Shown piece by piece: positions 44,588-53,891 of a stretch of DNA of 64,000 nt (position 1 is the stretch's first letter; every line of letters begins with the position of its first letter). Position numbers and translations under genes: made by a program. The stretch is from Bog-756 sp963841885 (GTDB lineage Bacteria > Actinomycetota > Acidimicrobiia > Acidimicrobiales > RAAP-2): contig CAWJEK010000020.1 of the NCBI GenBank assembly GCA_963841885.1, positions 62,001-126,000 of the forward strand. The letters run 5' to 3'. The notes beneath the pieces are model-generated. The model searched no databases. It worked only from the letters and a program-made list of their open reading frames with translations, and had not been told where the DNA came from.

Positions 44588-45024
44588 ATGGCCCGCTACC
44601 GGGCGACCGTGATCTCGACCCGATCGGCCGAGGAGACATTCGACTACCTGGCCGACTTCTCCAATGCGGAGGAGTGGGATCCCGGGACGGCCACCGCCGT
44701 CCGGCTCGATGACGGACCGGTCGGCCTGGGCAGCGCCTTCCGCCTCGGCGTGCGGGTCGGGACCCGGGTCACCCCGCTCGAGTACCGCATCGTGGCCTTC
44801 GACCGCCCCCACCGGGTGGTTCTGCTGGCCGAGTCGGGCGCCGTCCGGTCCAAGGACACGGTGACCATCACGCCGGCGGCCGACGGGGGTTCGATCCTCT
44901 CCTACGAGGCCGATCTGCGCCTGAAGGGTGCCTGGTCGGCGGCCAACGGCGTCCTCCGGTCGTGTTCGACCGCATCGGGGCCCATGGCGCCGACGGCCTG
45001 CGCCACCGGCTCGGGGGGCCGCCC
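44588..45024 (+). CDS. SRPBCC (START-like) family protein, 3' end frameshifted
   Basis: MARYRATVISTRSAEETFDY and FSNAEEWDPGTATAVRL are typical of SRPBCC ligand-binding proteins (polyketide cyclase/dehydrase-like fold). The frame is good to about 44955 (SYEADLRLKGAWSAANGVLR), then loses sense; one frame back the expected ending VFDRIGAHGADGLRHRLGG appears. A single lost base at about 44956-44961 explains this. After correction the frame has no stop before the SDR begins, so it may be a fusion protein or another base may be missing. The end given here is the likely border. Confidence 0.7.
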
Positions 45025-46037
45025 GTGCCCACCGAACGTCCCCAGGCCGGCCCGCTGGTGGCCCGGGGCGTCGACGGGGTGCTGGAAGCCAGCGTGGTCG
45101 GCAGCTTCACCTCCCTCGGCCCGGTGCTGCGGGCCCGCACGGCCGGCTGGACGCCGCCGCCCTCGCTGGCCGGTCGGACCGTGCTGGTGACCGGCGGCAC
45201 GTCCGGACTGGGACTGGCCACGGCGTGCGGCGTGGCCCGACTGGGTGCCCGGGTGGTGTTCACGGGCCGTGGGGTCGACCGCGCCGAACGGGCCGCCGAG
45301 GCGGTGCGACGGGCGGCGCCGGCGGCCGACGTCTCCTACCTCCTGGCCGACATGGGTGAGTTCGACCAGGTGCGGGAGCTGGCGGCGGAGTTCCTGGCCG
45401 GCCACGACCGGCTGGACGTCCTGGTCCACAACGCCGGGGCGCTCACCTCCGAACGCCGGGTGACCGGTTCGGGGCTCGAGCTCACGGTGGCGTCCCAGGT
45501 CGCCGCCCCGTACCTGCTGACCGGGTTGCTGCTGCCCGCCCTCCGCGCCGCCGCCCCGTCCCGGGTCGTCCAGGTCTCTTCGGGGGGCATGTACACCCAG
45601 CGATTCGACCTCGACACCCTGGAGATGGGACCCGCCGACTACGACGGGACGGTCGCCTACGCCCGGGCCAAGCGCGCCCAGCTGGTCCTCATGCACGAAT
45701 GGGTGCGGCGGACCCGGGCACCGGCGTGGGATTCCACGCCATGCACCCCGGCTGGGCCGACACGCCGGGTATCCGCGAGAGCCTGCCCGGATTCGCCCGG
45801 ATCATGGGGCCGTTCCTGCGCTCCCCCGACCAGGGGGCGGACACGGCCGTCTGGCTGGCGGCGGCGCCGGCCGGTGTGGAGACCACCGGGGGCTTCTGGC
45901 TGGACCGTCGCCGGCGTTGGGAGCACAAGGTGCCCTGGACCCGTCTGACCGAGCAGGAGTTCCACGACGCCGGCGCCGCCCTGTGGGCGTGGTGCGCCGA
46001 ACGGACGGGCTGGGACGGGCCGACCCGCCCCGTGTGA
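45025..46037 (+). CDS. short-chain dehydrogenase (DHRS12-like), broken by a frameshift
   Basis: NAD(P)-binding SDR: RTVLVTGGTSGLGLATACGV is the cofactor motif (TGxxxGLG), VLVHNAGALTSERRVT the NAG motif, and SSGGMYTQRF...YARAKRAQ the catalytic Ser-Tyr-Lys set (the YxxxK is YARAK). The opening LEASVVGSFTSLGPVLRART is typical of DHRS12-like bacterial proteins. Sense is lost near 45712-45719 and resumes one frame back with GVGFHAMHPGWADTPGIRES to the end, so one base is missing there. The start is uncertain: GTG 45025 (VPTERPQ) or a fusion with the SRPBCC domain. These proteins often accompany Cfa-like lipid genes. Confidence 0.75.
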
Positions 46038-46065
46038 ACGACCGCGCCGGGCGCGGGCGCCGAGC

Positions 46066-47180
46066 TCAGCTGGTGAAGCCGTAACGCTCGTGGGGGCCCA
46101 TGGCGGCGAACTCGAACATCCCGTAACCGACCTGGTCACCGCAGGTGAACCGGGCTGCGTACTCGGTGAGTCCCCAGGCCGTGTAATTCGGGTCGGGGGC
46201 GACGATCTGGCCCTGGGTCACCAGGTCGCCCTGGTACATGCCGTGCTTCCAGTCCGGCTCCAGGCCGTAGCCCTGAACCCAGCAGGAGAGGGAAGGCCAG
46301 CAGCGGCTCGACCTCGACGACGGCCGTCCGCTCGCCCCGGGCACCGAAGTACGAGAGGGTCGCGCCCGTGACGGTCCGGGTCCCCTCCGCGAAGCGGATG
46401 TCGTGTTCGGGCGACCCAGCCAGGTGGCACCGCCCTCCACGTCGATCATCGGCACACGGTGGGCGTCCTGCATGATCCGTTCGCCGACCGCGCTCCTGGA
46501 CGATGGTCACCATGGCGTGGTCCTCGAACCGCACCGGCGCGTAGATCCAGAAGAATCCGGCGCCGGTGTCGGTCGCCCGGATGCCGAGCGGCTCCGACTC
46601 GCCGACGGGCCGGACGCCCCAGGAGCAGTCGCGCGAGCCCCACCAGCGGTCGGGGGTCGAGCTCGACCTGGCGGTCACCCACCTTGAGCGTGCCGGTCCA
46701 TCCGCCGACCTGGGCGAAGCGGGTCGAGTCGAAGATGACGCGGGAGAACTGGCGGTCGAAGTGGCGGGACTCGAGGTGGGCCTGGCTGAACCCGTCGTAG
46801 ACGGCGTCGAGCTCGATGCCCCACTCGTTGGGCTCGAGGACGACGCGCAGCTGGCGGAGGCCCTCGCGGACCTCGATCCGGATCGGGCCGACGGAGGCGT
46901 CCATACGGTCGGCGCCCAGGGTCTTGGAGGAGCGCACCACGCGGTGGTCGTCGCCCCACTTGACCGACACGAACGCGTCGGCCACGCCGAGGTTGGGGTA
47001 CTGGCCGACGCCGATGACGCAGAAGAGCTCCTCATCGGTGCCGGCCACCTCGCCGGTGCCGTGGATGTTGAAGTAGTACCGGTCGTAGAAGTTCCGGTCC
47101 GAGGTGGCCACGTGGCGCATCGGCTCACTGATCTGGTGCACCGGGTAGTCGTCGAGGGGGGACAGCACGTCGGACTCCAC
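46066..47180 (-). pseudogene. conserved hypothetical protein, frame broken at four places
   Basis: Reading minus-strand frames in turn gives one continuous protein of about 370 residues: LSPLDDYPVHQISEPMRHVA, RNFYDRYYFNIHGTGEVAG, then TGAGFFWIYAPVRFEDHAMV, MQDAHRVPMIDVEGGATWLG, SPEHDIRFAEGTRTVTGATL, and GYGLEPDWKHGMYQGDLVTQ to YGFTS. Breaks: an extra base in the G run 46652-46656, and missing or shifted bases near 46490, 46415 and 46287. It looks like an actinobacterial hypothetical family with a DYPVHQ...YDRYYF opening; I know no function. Four indels in one gene mean either a decayed gene or poor sequence here. Start GTG 47180 or 47168. Confidence 0.65.
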
Positions 47181-47423
47181 TTCTCCGGCGGGGCCGGCGG
47201 TCGGGGCCCCCACGCATGGGTGGTGGGCGCGAGCGCCGAGCGTACCGCCGTGGGCGGAGGAACGGAGGAGGCAGCGGGCGGTCCCGCCGCGGTGCGGGCT
47301 ACGATCGCGTCCAGGCCGAGCCGACACCCGCAGCGGGTGGGGAGCGAGCCGCCGCTGTACGTGCTGCACGCCGATCAACGAGGTTCGGGGCCGCCCCGCA
47401 CCGCCGTCACCCTGGGAGGGACC

Positions 47424-48881
47424 ATGAAGTCGTACGACCGCCTGTTCATCGGAGGTGAGTGGGTCGCCCCGGCGTCCACTTCGGTCTTCGACGTCCGATC
47501 CCCGTCCACCGGCGAGCTGGTGGGCCGCACGCCCGAGGCGGCGGAGGCCGACATCGACAGAGCCGTGGCCGCCGCCCGCGAGGCCGTCGACCGGGGGCCG
47601 TGGCCGCGCATGACGCCGGCGGAGCGCGCCGCCGTGCTGTCCCGCGCCGCCGAGGCGATCCGCGAGCAGATGCAGGACATCTCCGAGCTGATCTCGAACG
47701 AGATGGGCTCACCGGTCTCGTGGGGCCTGCTCGCCCAGGTGCTCGCGCCGACGATGATCCTCGACTACTACGCCGGACTGGGGTCCACCTTCGCCTTCGA
47801 CACCGTCAAGGACGGCCTGCTCGGTCCCGTCCTCGTGACCAAGGAGCCGATCGGGGTGGTGGCCGCCATCACCCCGTGGAACGTGCCGCTGTTCCTGGCC
47901 GCCGCCAAGCTCGCCCCGGCCCTGCTGTCGGGGAGTTCCGTGGTGTTCAAGCCCGCCCCCGAGACGCCCATCGACGCCAATGTGTTCGCCGAGATCCTGG
48001 CCGACGCCGGCCTGCCCAAGGGCGTGCTCAGCGTGGTCCCCGCCGGTCGCGAGGTGGGCGAGTACCTGGTCAACCACCCCGGCGTGGACAAGGTGTCCTT
48101 CACCGGCTCGACGGCGGCCGGCAAGAAGATCGGGGCGGCCTGCGGCGCCAACCTCAAGCGTTGCAGCCTCGAGCTCGGTGGCAAGTCGGCCGCCATCCTC
48201 CTCGACGACGTCAAGCTCGAGGAGTCGCTCCCGCTGATGCTGCCCAACGCCATCATGAACAACGGCGAGGCCTGCATCTCGTTGACCCGCATCCTCGCTC
48301 CCCGTGACCGCTACGCCGAGGTCACCGACGCCCTCGTCGAGCTGGTGCGGGCCATGAAGGTCGGCGACGCGCTCGACCCCGCCACCGAGGTCGGGCCCCT
48401 CGTGGCCGAACGGCAGCGCGACCGGGTCGAGGGCTACATCCGTATCGGCCAGGACGAGGGGGCCAAGGTGGCGGTGGGCGGCGGTCGTCCGGCCGGGCTC
48501 GACACGGGTTGGTACGTGGAGCCCACCGTCTTCGTGGACGTGGACAACTCGATGCGCATCGCTCAGGAGGAGATCTTCGGACCGGTGCTGTCGGTCATCC
48601 CCTACGACAGCGACGCCGATGCCGTGCGCATCGCCAACGACTCCGAGTACGGACTCTGCGGTGCCGTGTTCACGGCCGACAACGACCGCGGTCTCGGTAT
48701 CGCCCGCCAGGTCCGCACCGGCACCTACATGGTGAACTCGTCCATCCCGATCGACTTCTCGTCGCCGTTCGGCGGCTACAAGGACTCGGGTGTCGGTCGC
48801 GAGTTCGGCGAGGACGGCCTGGAGCTCTTCCTGGAGAAGAAGACGATCAACCTGCCGGCCGGCTACACGCCGGACGTCTGA
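47424..48881 (+). CDS. NAD(P)-dependent aldehyde dehydrogenase
   Basis: 485 residues. ALDH superfamily with VVAAITPWNVPLFLAAAKLAPAL (cofactor/PWN motif), VSFTGSTAAGKKI, catalytic Glu in LELGGKSAAILLDD, catalytic Cys in NNGEACISLTR, and EEIFGPVLSVIPYD. It resembles the mycobacterial AldA group. It oxidises an aldehyde to the carboxylate; the natural substrate cannot be told. GGGAGGG about 5 nt before the ATG supports the start. Unlike both neighbours it is intact. Confidence 0.93.
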   Translation: MKSYDRLFIGGEWVAPASTSVFDVRSPSTGELVGRTPEAAEADIDRAVAAAREAVDRGPWPRMTPAERAAVLSRAAEAIREQMQDISELISNEMGSPVSWGLLAQVLAPTMILDYYAGLGSTFAFDTVKDGLLGPVLVTKEPIGVVAAITPWNVPLFLAAAKLAPALLSGSSVVFKPAPETPIDANVFAEILADAGLPKGVLSVVPAGREVGEYLVNHPGVDKVSFTGSTAAGKKIGAACGANLKRCSLELGGKSAAILLDDVKLEESLPLMLPNAIMNNGEACISLTRILAPRDRYAEVTDALVELVRAMKVGDALDPATEVGPLVAERQRDRVEGYIRIGQDEGAKVAVGGGRPAGLDTGWYVEPTVFVDVDNSMRIAQEEIFGPVLSVIPYDSDADAVRIANDSEYGLCGAVFTADNDRGLGIARQVRTGTYMVNSSIPIDFSSPFGGYKDSGVGREFGEDGLELFLEKKTINLPAGYTPDV

Positions 48882-49096
48882 GCACCACTCGGTCCTGAGG
48901 CCGACCACCGGGAGGTGGAGCCGGCAGTGCCCCGCGTGGTCGGACCGGCGCCCACAGTGGGCACCGCCGGGTCCGGTCCCCACGGCGCCCGATCAGGGGT
49001 TCCCCGTCGGGCCCGGGTCTGCGATCATGGTGCCCCTATGACCTGCCCTGTCCGAGCACCCCGGACCCCGTTCCGGTCCGCCCGGGTGCCCGGTCG

Positions 49097-51367
49097 ATGA
49101 CCACCGTCGCCGAACCGGCCCCGGCGCCGACCGCGTACACCGCGCCGCCGCGGGCGCACGATCGTGTTCGGCTACGTGCCCGCCCTCGACGGCATCCGGG
49201 CGGTGGCCGTGCTCGGCGTCATGCTCTACCACGGAGGGGCGCCGCTGTCGGCCGGTGGCTTCCTCGGCGTCAACATGTTCTTCGTGCTCTCGGGATTCCT
49301 GATCACCTCGCTGCTTCTGAGCGAGTGGACCCGCCGACTGACCATCCGACTGGGCCAGTTCTGGGTGCGCCGGGCCCGTCGCCTGCTTCCGGCCCTGCTC
49401 CTCCTGTTGGTGGCGGTGGCGGCCTACGCGCGACTTCGTGGCCGCTCCCGGCGAGTTCGCGTCCCTCCGGCTCGACACTCTCGCCACGCTCTTCTACGTG
49501 GCCAACTGGCACTTCATCATCGGTGGGTCGAACTACTTCACCCAGTCCGCCCAGCCCTCGCCGCTGTCCCACCTGTGGTCGCTCTCGATCGAGGAGCAGT
49601 TCTACATCGTCTGGCCCCCGGTCGTCCTCGGGCTGCTCCACCTCGGCCGCCGGCTGCGCCCCTCCCGCCAGCTGTGGCCCGTGCTGGTGGCCGCGGTGGG
49701 TGGCGCTCTGGCCTCGGCCGCGGCCATGCGGTGGGAGTACCTGCACCACGCCTCGGTGACTCGGCTGTACGAGGGAACCGATACCCGCAGCCAGGACATC
49801 CTGGTCGGCGCCGCGCTGGCCATCGGCCTCACCATGTGGGCCCGCCACCGCCGGGCCCTGCCCCTGCCGGTCCCGGACCTGGACGACTTCGAGCCGGATC
49901 GTATCCACCCGTCGGTCGGTACGGTGGGCTTCGGAGGCGCCCCGGCCCATCGCCGTGACGCCCAGCGCCGGCGCGGACCGAGCCCCCGGCCCATCACCGC
50001 CTGGGAGCTGTCCAGTACGACGGCCCGGCTGACCACCCAGGTGTTCGGGTGGGCGGCCCTCCTCGGGATCGTGGTCCTGTGGGGCCGCCTCGACGGCCCG
50101 ACCGGGGTGTTCTTCGCCGGAGGCGAGCTGGCCATCGCGGTGGCCGTCGCCGTCCTCCTCTTCGCCGTCGTGACCGCCCAGGCGGGAAGCCTCGCCCGCG
50201 CGCTGGCCAATCCGGTTTTCGTCTACGTGGGTCGGATCTCCTACGGCCTCTACCTCTGGCACTTCCCGCTCTTCTCGCTACTCGACGCCGAACGCCTCCA
50301 CCTCTACGGGCTGCCGTTGTTGGCCGTCCGTTTCGCCGTGACGTTCGTGGTGGCCACCGCGTCGTACTACCTGGTCGAACTGCCGGTCCGGAAGAGCGCG
50401 CTGACCACCCTCAGCGAATGGCGGGGCTGGCTGGTGACCTCGGGAGCCTTCCTGGTCGTGGTGGCCGTCACCGTGGCCGCCACCCTTCCGAGCGCCGCCG
50501 AGGCGGCCGGTACCTACCGCTCGGCCGGTCCGGTGCCGGTGGGTGCTCCGGTCAAGGTGACCATCCTGGGCGACTCGGTGGCCTGGCGGCTGGGCTTCGC
50601 GCTGCAGGCCGACCAGCCCGAACAGCAGTACCGGGTCGACATCGACAACAGCGCCATCGTGGCCTGCGGGGTGCTGCGCACGCCCGAGTACCGGGCCCAT
50701 GGGGTCCCCGACCCGATGTCGCCGGCGTGCAATCCGGGCAGTCCGGTGGCCGACCAGTGGCCGGCCCTGTGGAGCGGCGCGGTGGAACAGTTCCACCCGA
50801 ACGTGGTGATGGTGCTGGCCGGGCGGTGGGAGGTCATGGACCGTCGGCTGGACGGCCGGTGGTCGCACCTCGGTGACCCGGTGTTCGACGCAGCCGTCAA
50901 GGGCGTCGCTCGAGCAGGCCGTCCAGGTGGCGGGGTCGAGCGGCGCGTACGTGGAGCTGCTCACGTCCCCGTGCTTCGACTCCGGGGAGCAGCCCAACGG
51001 CCAGCCGTGGCCCGAGGACGACCCGGCCCGGTTGGCCCGCTACAACCAACTGGTCCGCGAGGTGGCGGCCGAGCACCCGGCCACCGTCCGGGTCCTGGAC
51101 TTCGACGCCATGGTCTGCCCGGGGGGTGTGTTCTCGGCCACCGTCGACGGGGTCCAGCTGCGAGACGGCGACGGTGTGCACATCGTCCCGACGTCGGCGG
51201 CCGGGCAGTGGCTCGCCGCCCATCTGTTGCCCGCCGTGGTCCAGGCGGGTCGGGACCAGATGGCCGGTCGTGGTCTCGACCAGACCCAGCCGGCGTCGAC
51301 GGACTCGCCCCGGCCGACGGTGTCGGCGTCGGGGGCGCTGGCCGGCGACGGCACCCGCGGGCCCTGA
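49097..51367 (+). CDS. OafA/YrhL-type membrane acyltransferase with SGNH domain, frame broken three times
   Basis: Pieces in three frames build one protein of about 755 residues. They are MTTVAEPAPAPTAYTA (start); FGYVPALDGIRAVAVLGVML with GFLGVNMFFVLSGFLITSLL (Acyl_transf_3 core, catalytic His region YHGG); NWHFIIGGSNYF to SHLWSLSIEEQFYIVWP and YGLYLWHFPLF; then the SGNH part VTILGDSVAWRLGFAL; and from 50.9 kb SLEQAVQVAGSSGAYVELLT to DGVHIVPTSAAGQWLA (Asp/His dyad). Breaks lie near 49160, 49433 and at the GGG of 50901-50903. It probably O-acetylates cell-envelope sugars. It could be real decay, but the breaks fit base-count errors. Confidence 0.82.
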
Positions 51368-51384
51368 CGCCCGGTGGGCGGCGC

Positions 51385-51798
51385 TCAGCCGCCCGCGGGG
51401 TTCGACGGCGGTGGGGGCTGGTTGAACACCGAGCTGTCGGCGGCCTGGCACTGGGACCGCAGCGACGTCACGAGTTCGGACTCCGGCACCCGGTTCGCCT
51501 CGGAGAGCGTGGCCGACAACGCCTCCCAGGTGATGTCGTGGTAGGCGGCCTGCGCGGCGATGGGAATGGCGGCCAGCAGTTGGAGGTACGCCTTCTGGCG
51601 CAGGGAGGCGGCCGTGGTGCCGTCGGCGGTGTGGTTCGCCTCGTCCAGGAGCTTGATCGAGTCGTTGACGTGGACGCACGATGCCCGGGCCAGGTCGCCG
51701 GCGCTCGCGCCGCAGGCGGTCAGCGTGCCGCCGGCCACCAGGAGGGCGACGACCGCGGCGGCCAGCCGGGCCAGGCGGGGCCGTGTCCCGGCGATCAC
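51385..51798 (-). CDS. small secreted lipoprotein
   Basis: 137 residues. Signal peptide RLARLAAAVVALLVAGGTLTAC ends in the lipobox LTAC, so the mature protein is lipid-anchored at the Cys. The mature part is mostly helical with two cysteines (ASCVHVND, LRSQCQAAD) and a Pro-rich end. No known domain. Start GTG overlaps the upstream gene's stop (GTGA), so the two are coupled. Confidence 0.75.
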   Translation of the reverse strand: MIAGTRPRLARLAAAVVALLVAGGTLTACGASAGDLARASCVHVNDSIKLLDEANHTADGTTAASLRQKAYLQLLAAIPIAAQAAYHDITWEALSATLSEANRVPESELVTSLRSQCQAADSSVFNQPPPPSNPAGG

Positions 51799-52352
51799 CC
51801 GAGCCAGCTGGGCGCCGAGTCGAGCAGGTAGCGACTGACGGCCAGGCACCGGTCGAAGACGTCGCACATCATCTCCTCGCCGGTGAGGACCCGCGCCAGG
51901 GAGACGGGGGTGCGGGCGACGATGCTGAGTCGACGCTCGGCCGCATCGGTCGCCGACGCGTACGAGTCGATGGCCGAGACCTCGAGGGGGAGTTCGATGC
52001 CGCCCACCCCGGCCAGGTCGATGGCGAGGCGGAGCAGGTCGGGTCCGTGGGGGAGGGGCGGTAGCGCCCAGGTGAAGGTCAGGGCGAAGTGGAACTCGTC
52101 CGGGGGGTCCTCGTCCTCGGGCAGACCGAAGACGGCGTCCTCGAACGAGAGGAGGGTACGGGGATCCACCTCGAGGGCGAGATGGAGGTCGAGCGGACCT
52201 CCACAGCCGTCCTCGGGATGGAGTTCCACCTCCCACACCTGGCGGAGGGAGTACGTCTCGACGAAATGGCGCTCGTCGTGCACGTGGAAACCGTGATCGA
52301 CCGAATGGTCCTTGAGATCGGCGACGTATCCGGCCACATCGATGACTGCCAC
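51795..52352 (-). CDS. conserved-type hypothetical protein, 185 residues
   Basis: MAVIDVAGYVADLKDHSVDH opens the protein; strands such as WEVELHPEDGCGGPLDLHLA and FHFALTFTWALP and a helical C-terminus suggest a soluble alpha/beta protein. No domain recognised. A TAGGCT hexamer at 52367-52362 is 9 nt before the GTG start, with no clear ribosome-binding site, similar to the leaderless pattern of this genome. It is divergent from the inositol monophosphatase gene. Confidence 0.7.
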   Translation of the reverse strand: MAVIDVAGYVADLKDHSVDHGFHVHDERHFVETYSLRQVWEVELHPEDGCGGPLDLHLALEVDPRTLLSFEDAVFGLPEDEDPPDEFHFALTFTWALPPLPHGPDLLRLAIDLAGVGGIELPLEVSAIDSYASATDAAERRLSIVARTPVSLARVLTGEEMMCDVFDRCLAVSRYLLDSAPSWLG

Positions 52353-52442
52353 AGGAAACTCAGCCTACCGGTCCGGCGAGGGGGGAGCGACGGCGGAGCG
52401 CGGCGGTCCGTCGCCACCTCCAGGGTGGGACGGCGACTCCGG

Positions 52443-52448
52443 TATCGT
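52443..52448 (+). promoter_or_regulatory. -10 hexamer TATCGT of the inositol-phosphatase gene
   Basis: TATCGT, then 7 nt, then ATG; no ribosome-binding site. Predicts a leaderless mRNA. Confidence 0.45.
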
Positions 52449-52455
52449 CAGCCGG

Positions 52456-53196
52456 ATGGACGACACCACCCTGCTCGAGGTGCTGCACGCCACCGCCACC
52501 GCCATCGCCGATGCCCTCGGTGAGCTGGACGACTGGGGACCCGCCGGCACCCGGGCGGACCAGTACCGTCATGACCTGGTCGCCGATGCGGCCGGGTTGG
52601 CCGTCCTGGAGGAAGCCGGCGTGGGCGTGCTGTCCGAGGAGTCCGGAACCCGGGACACGGACCGGGAGCTCGTGGTGGTCATCGACCCGGTCGACGGCTC
52701 GACCAACGCCTCCCGGGGGATCCCCTGGTTCGCCACCAGTCTGTGTGCCGTCGATGGCGACGGGCCGCGGGCGGCGCTGGTGGTCAACCAGGCGTCGGGG
52801 GTCCGGTTCGAGGCGGTGCGGGGTGGCGGGGCCCGCAAGGACGGCCTCCCCATCCGTCCGTCGGGATGTGAGCGGTTGGAGGAGGCCATCGTGGCATTCA
52901 GTGGCTACCCCCCTCGGCACTTCGGATGGCTCCAGTACCGGTGCCTGGGGGCGGCGGCCCTGGACCTGTGTGCGGTGGCCGAAGGTGTCCTCGACGGGTA
53001 CGCGGCGGTCGGAGGGTCCGAGCTCGGCAGCTGGGACTACCTGGGAGGCATGCTGATCTGCACCGAGGCCGGAGCCGTCCTCGGTGACGACCGGGGGCGT
53101 GATCTGGTCTCGCTCTCCCATGCCGAGCGCCGGACCCCGTTCGCGGCCGCCTCGCCCGCCCTGCTGGCGGAGTTCCTCTCCGCCGCGGCGAAGTAG
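52456..53196 (+). CDS. inositol monophosphatase family protein
   Basis: 246 residues. Magnesium-dependent sugar or inositol phosphatase fold. Metal-site motifs are LSEESG (motif usually GEE[ST]), VVIDPVDGSTNASRGIPWF and GSWDYLGGMLICTEAGAVL. It is slightly short compared with typical IMPases (about 260), with a trimmed N-terminus. It may dephosphorylate inositol-1-phosphate, histidinol phosphate or PAP; sequence alone does not choose. The upstream in-frame extension is rejected because the -10 lies within it. Confidence 0.87.
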   Translation: MDDTTLLEVLHATATAIADALGELDDWGPAGTRADQYRHDLVADAAGLAVLEEAGVGVLSEESGTRDTDRELVVVIDPVDGSTNASRGIPWFATSLCAVDGDGPRAALVVNQASGVRFEAVRGGGARKDGLPIRPSGCERLEEAIVAFSGYPPRHFGWLQYRCLGAAALDLCAVAEGVLDGYAAVGGSELGSWDYLGGMLICTEAGAVLGDDRGRDLVSLSHAERRTPFAAASPALLAEFLSAAAK

Positions 53197-53209
53197 CGTC
53201 TGGACCGGC

Positions 53210-53283
53210 GGGCGTTTAGCTCAGTTGGTCAGAGCAGCTGGCTTACAACCAGCAGGTCGTCGGTTCGAACCCGACAGCGCCCA
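53210..53283 (+). tRNA. tRNA-Val (anticodon TAC)
   Basis: Acceptor GGGCGTT pairs with AGCGCCC at 53276-53282. The anticodon arm CTGGCTTACAACCAG has anticodon TAC, the T arm is GTCGG TTCGAAC CCGAC, and the discriminator is A. CCA is not encoded. It marks the left edge of a less GC-rich, accessory-looking region. Confidence 0.96.
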
Positions 53284-53396
53284 CGCATCAGGGAGGGGAG
53301 AGAGGGGCCTCACCGGGAGGGTGGGACGGAACCGCGCGGTGGGCCAATTGCTGGGACCGGTCTGCGAGTCATGCCCTTTCGTCCCACCACGAACCT
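53284..53396. other. short spacer after tRNA-Val
   Basis: Nothing recognisable; no strong hairpin or T-run terminator. Confidence 0.4.
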
Positions 53397-53666
53397 TTAC
53401 GGGCCCCAACTCCCCGTGTTGTGACGGAATGTGAGCCACAACACTCCATCCGTCGCAGCAAAAAGACCGCCCCCAGTGGTGCCGCACACAGCAAGGTCGC
53501 GACCCACATTGGTCGTTGACCCGAGAGCCGCACAAGACGCAGAGCCGAGCTCTCCTGGATCCCCCACCTGGCCCTTAACGTCACCGAATGGGTCCCAGGC
53601 GCCGTTTGCATGACCAATGGTATGAAACATCCCGCCACCACCGGTCGTGCCACAGACCTGCAACAT
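53397..53666 (-). pseudogene. relict of a tectonin-like/propeller repeat protein
   Basis: The minus strand encodes about one and a half copies of a repeat: LQVCGTTGGGGMFHTIGHAN, GAWDPFGDVKGQVGDPGELG and then DLAVCGTTGGGLFAATDG to FRHNTGSWGP before a stop. The HTIRxANGSW.PFGDVKGQ.GDPG pattern is familiar from secreted actinobacterial repeat proteins. There is no start codon in a good context, no signal peptide and no further blades, so I take it as the tail of a lost gene. The bases upstream on this strand, to about 53880, are not convincingly coding. Confidence 0.5.
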
Positions 53667-53879
53667 CGCTTCACCGCCACCCGTAGGCTCGAAACCCGCT
53701 GCGCCTACTCGACCGAAGCTGCACCTTCCGATGCATCTGTCGACACTACGCGGGCAGTCAAATCGGATCATGCCGTGTTTGCGCTGCTCTCGATGTTCGG
53801 ACTTCATGCCGCGGCAACGTCCACTTGAGGCGGCGTCACATGCCATAACCCATCGCTCCGCCCCCCGGCATTTCTTTGC

Positions 53880-53885
53880 TACCGT
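53880..53885 (+). promoter_or_regulatory. -10 hexamer TACCGT of the propeller protein gene
   Basis: TACCGT, then 6 nt, then GTG. Identical hexamer to that of dnaG; supports a leaderless start. Confidence 0.4.
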
Positions 53886-53891
53886 CGCTGC

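Noticed and set aside
53221..53300. Minus-strand frame with SGSNRRPAGCKPAALTN
   Set aside because: Antisense of tRNA-Val; another classical artefact.
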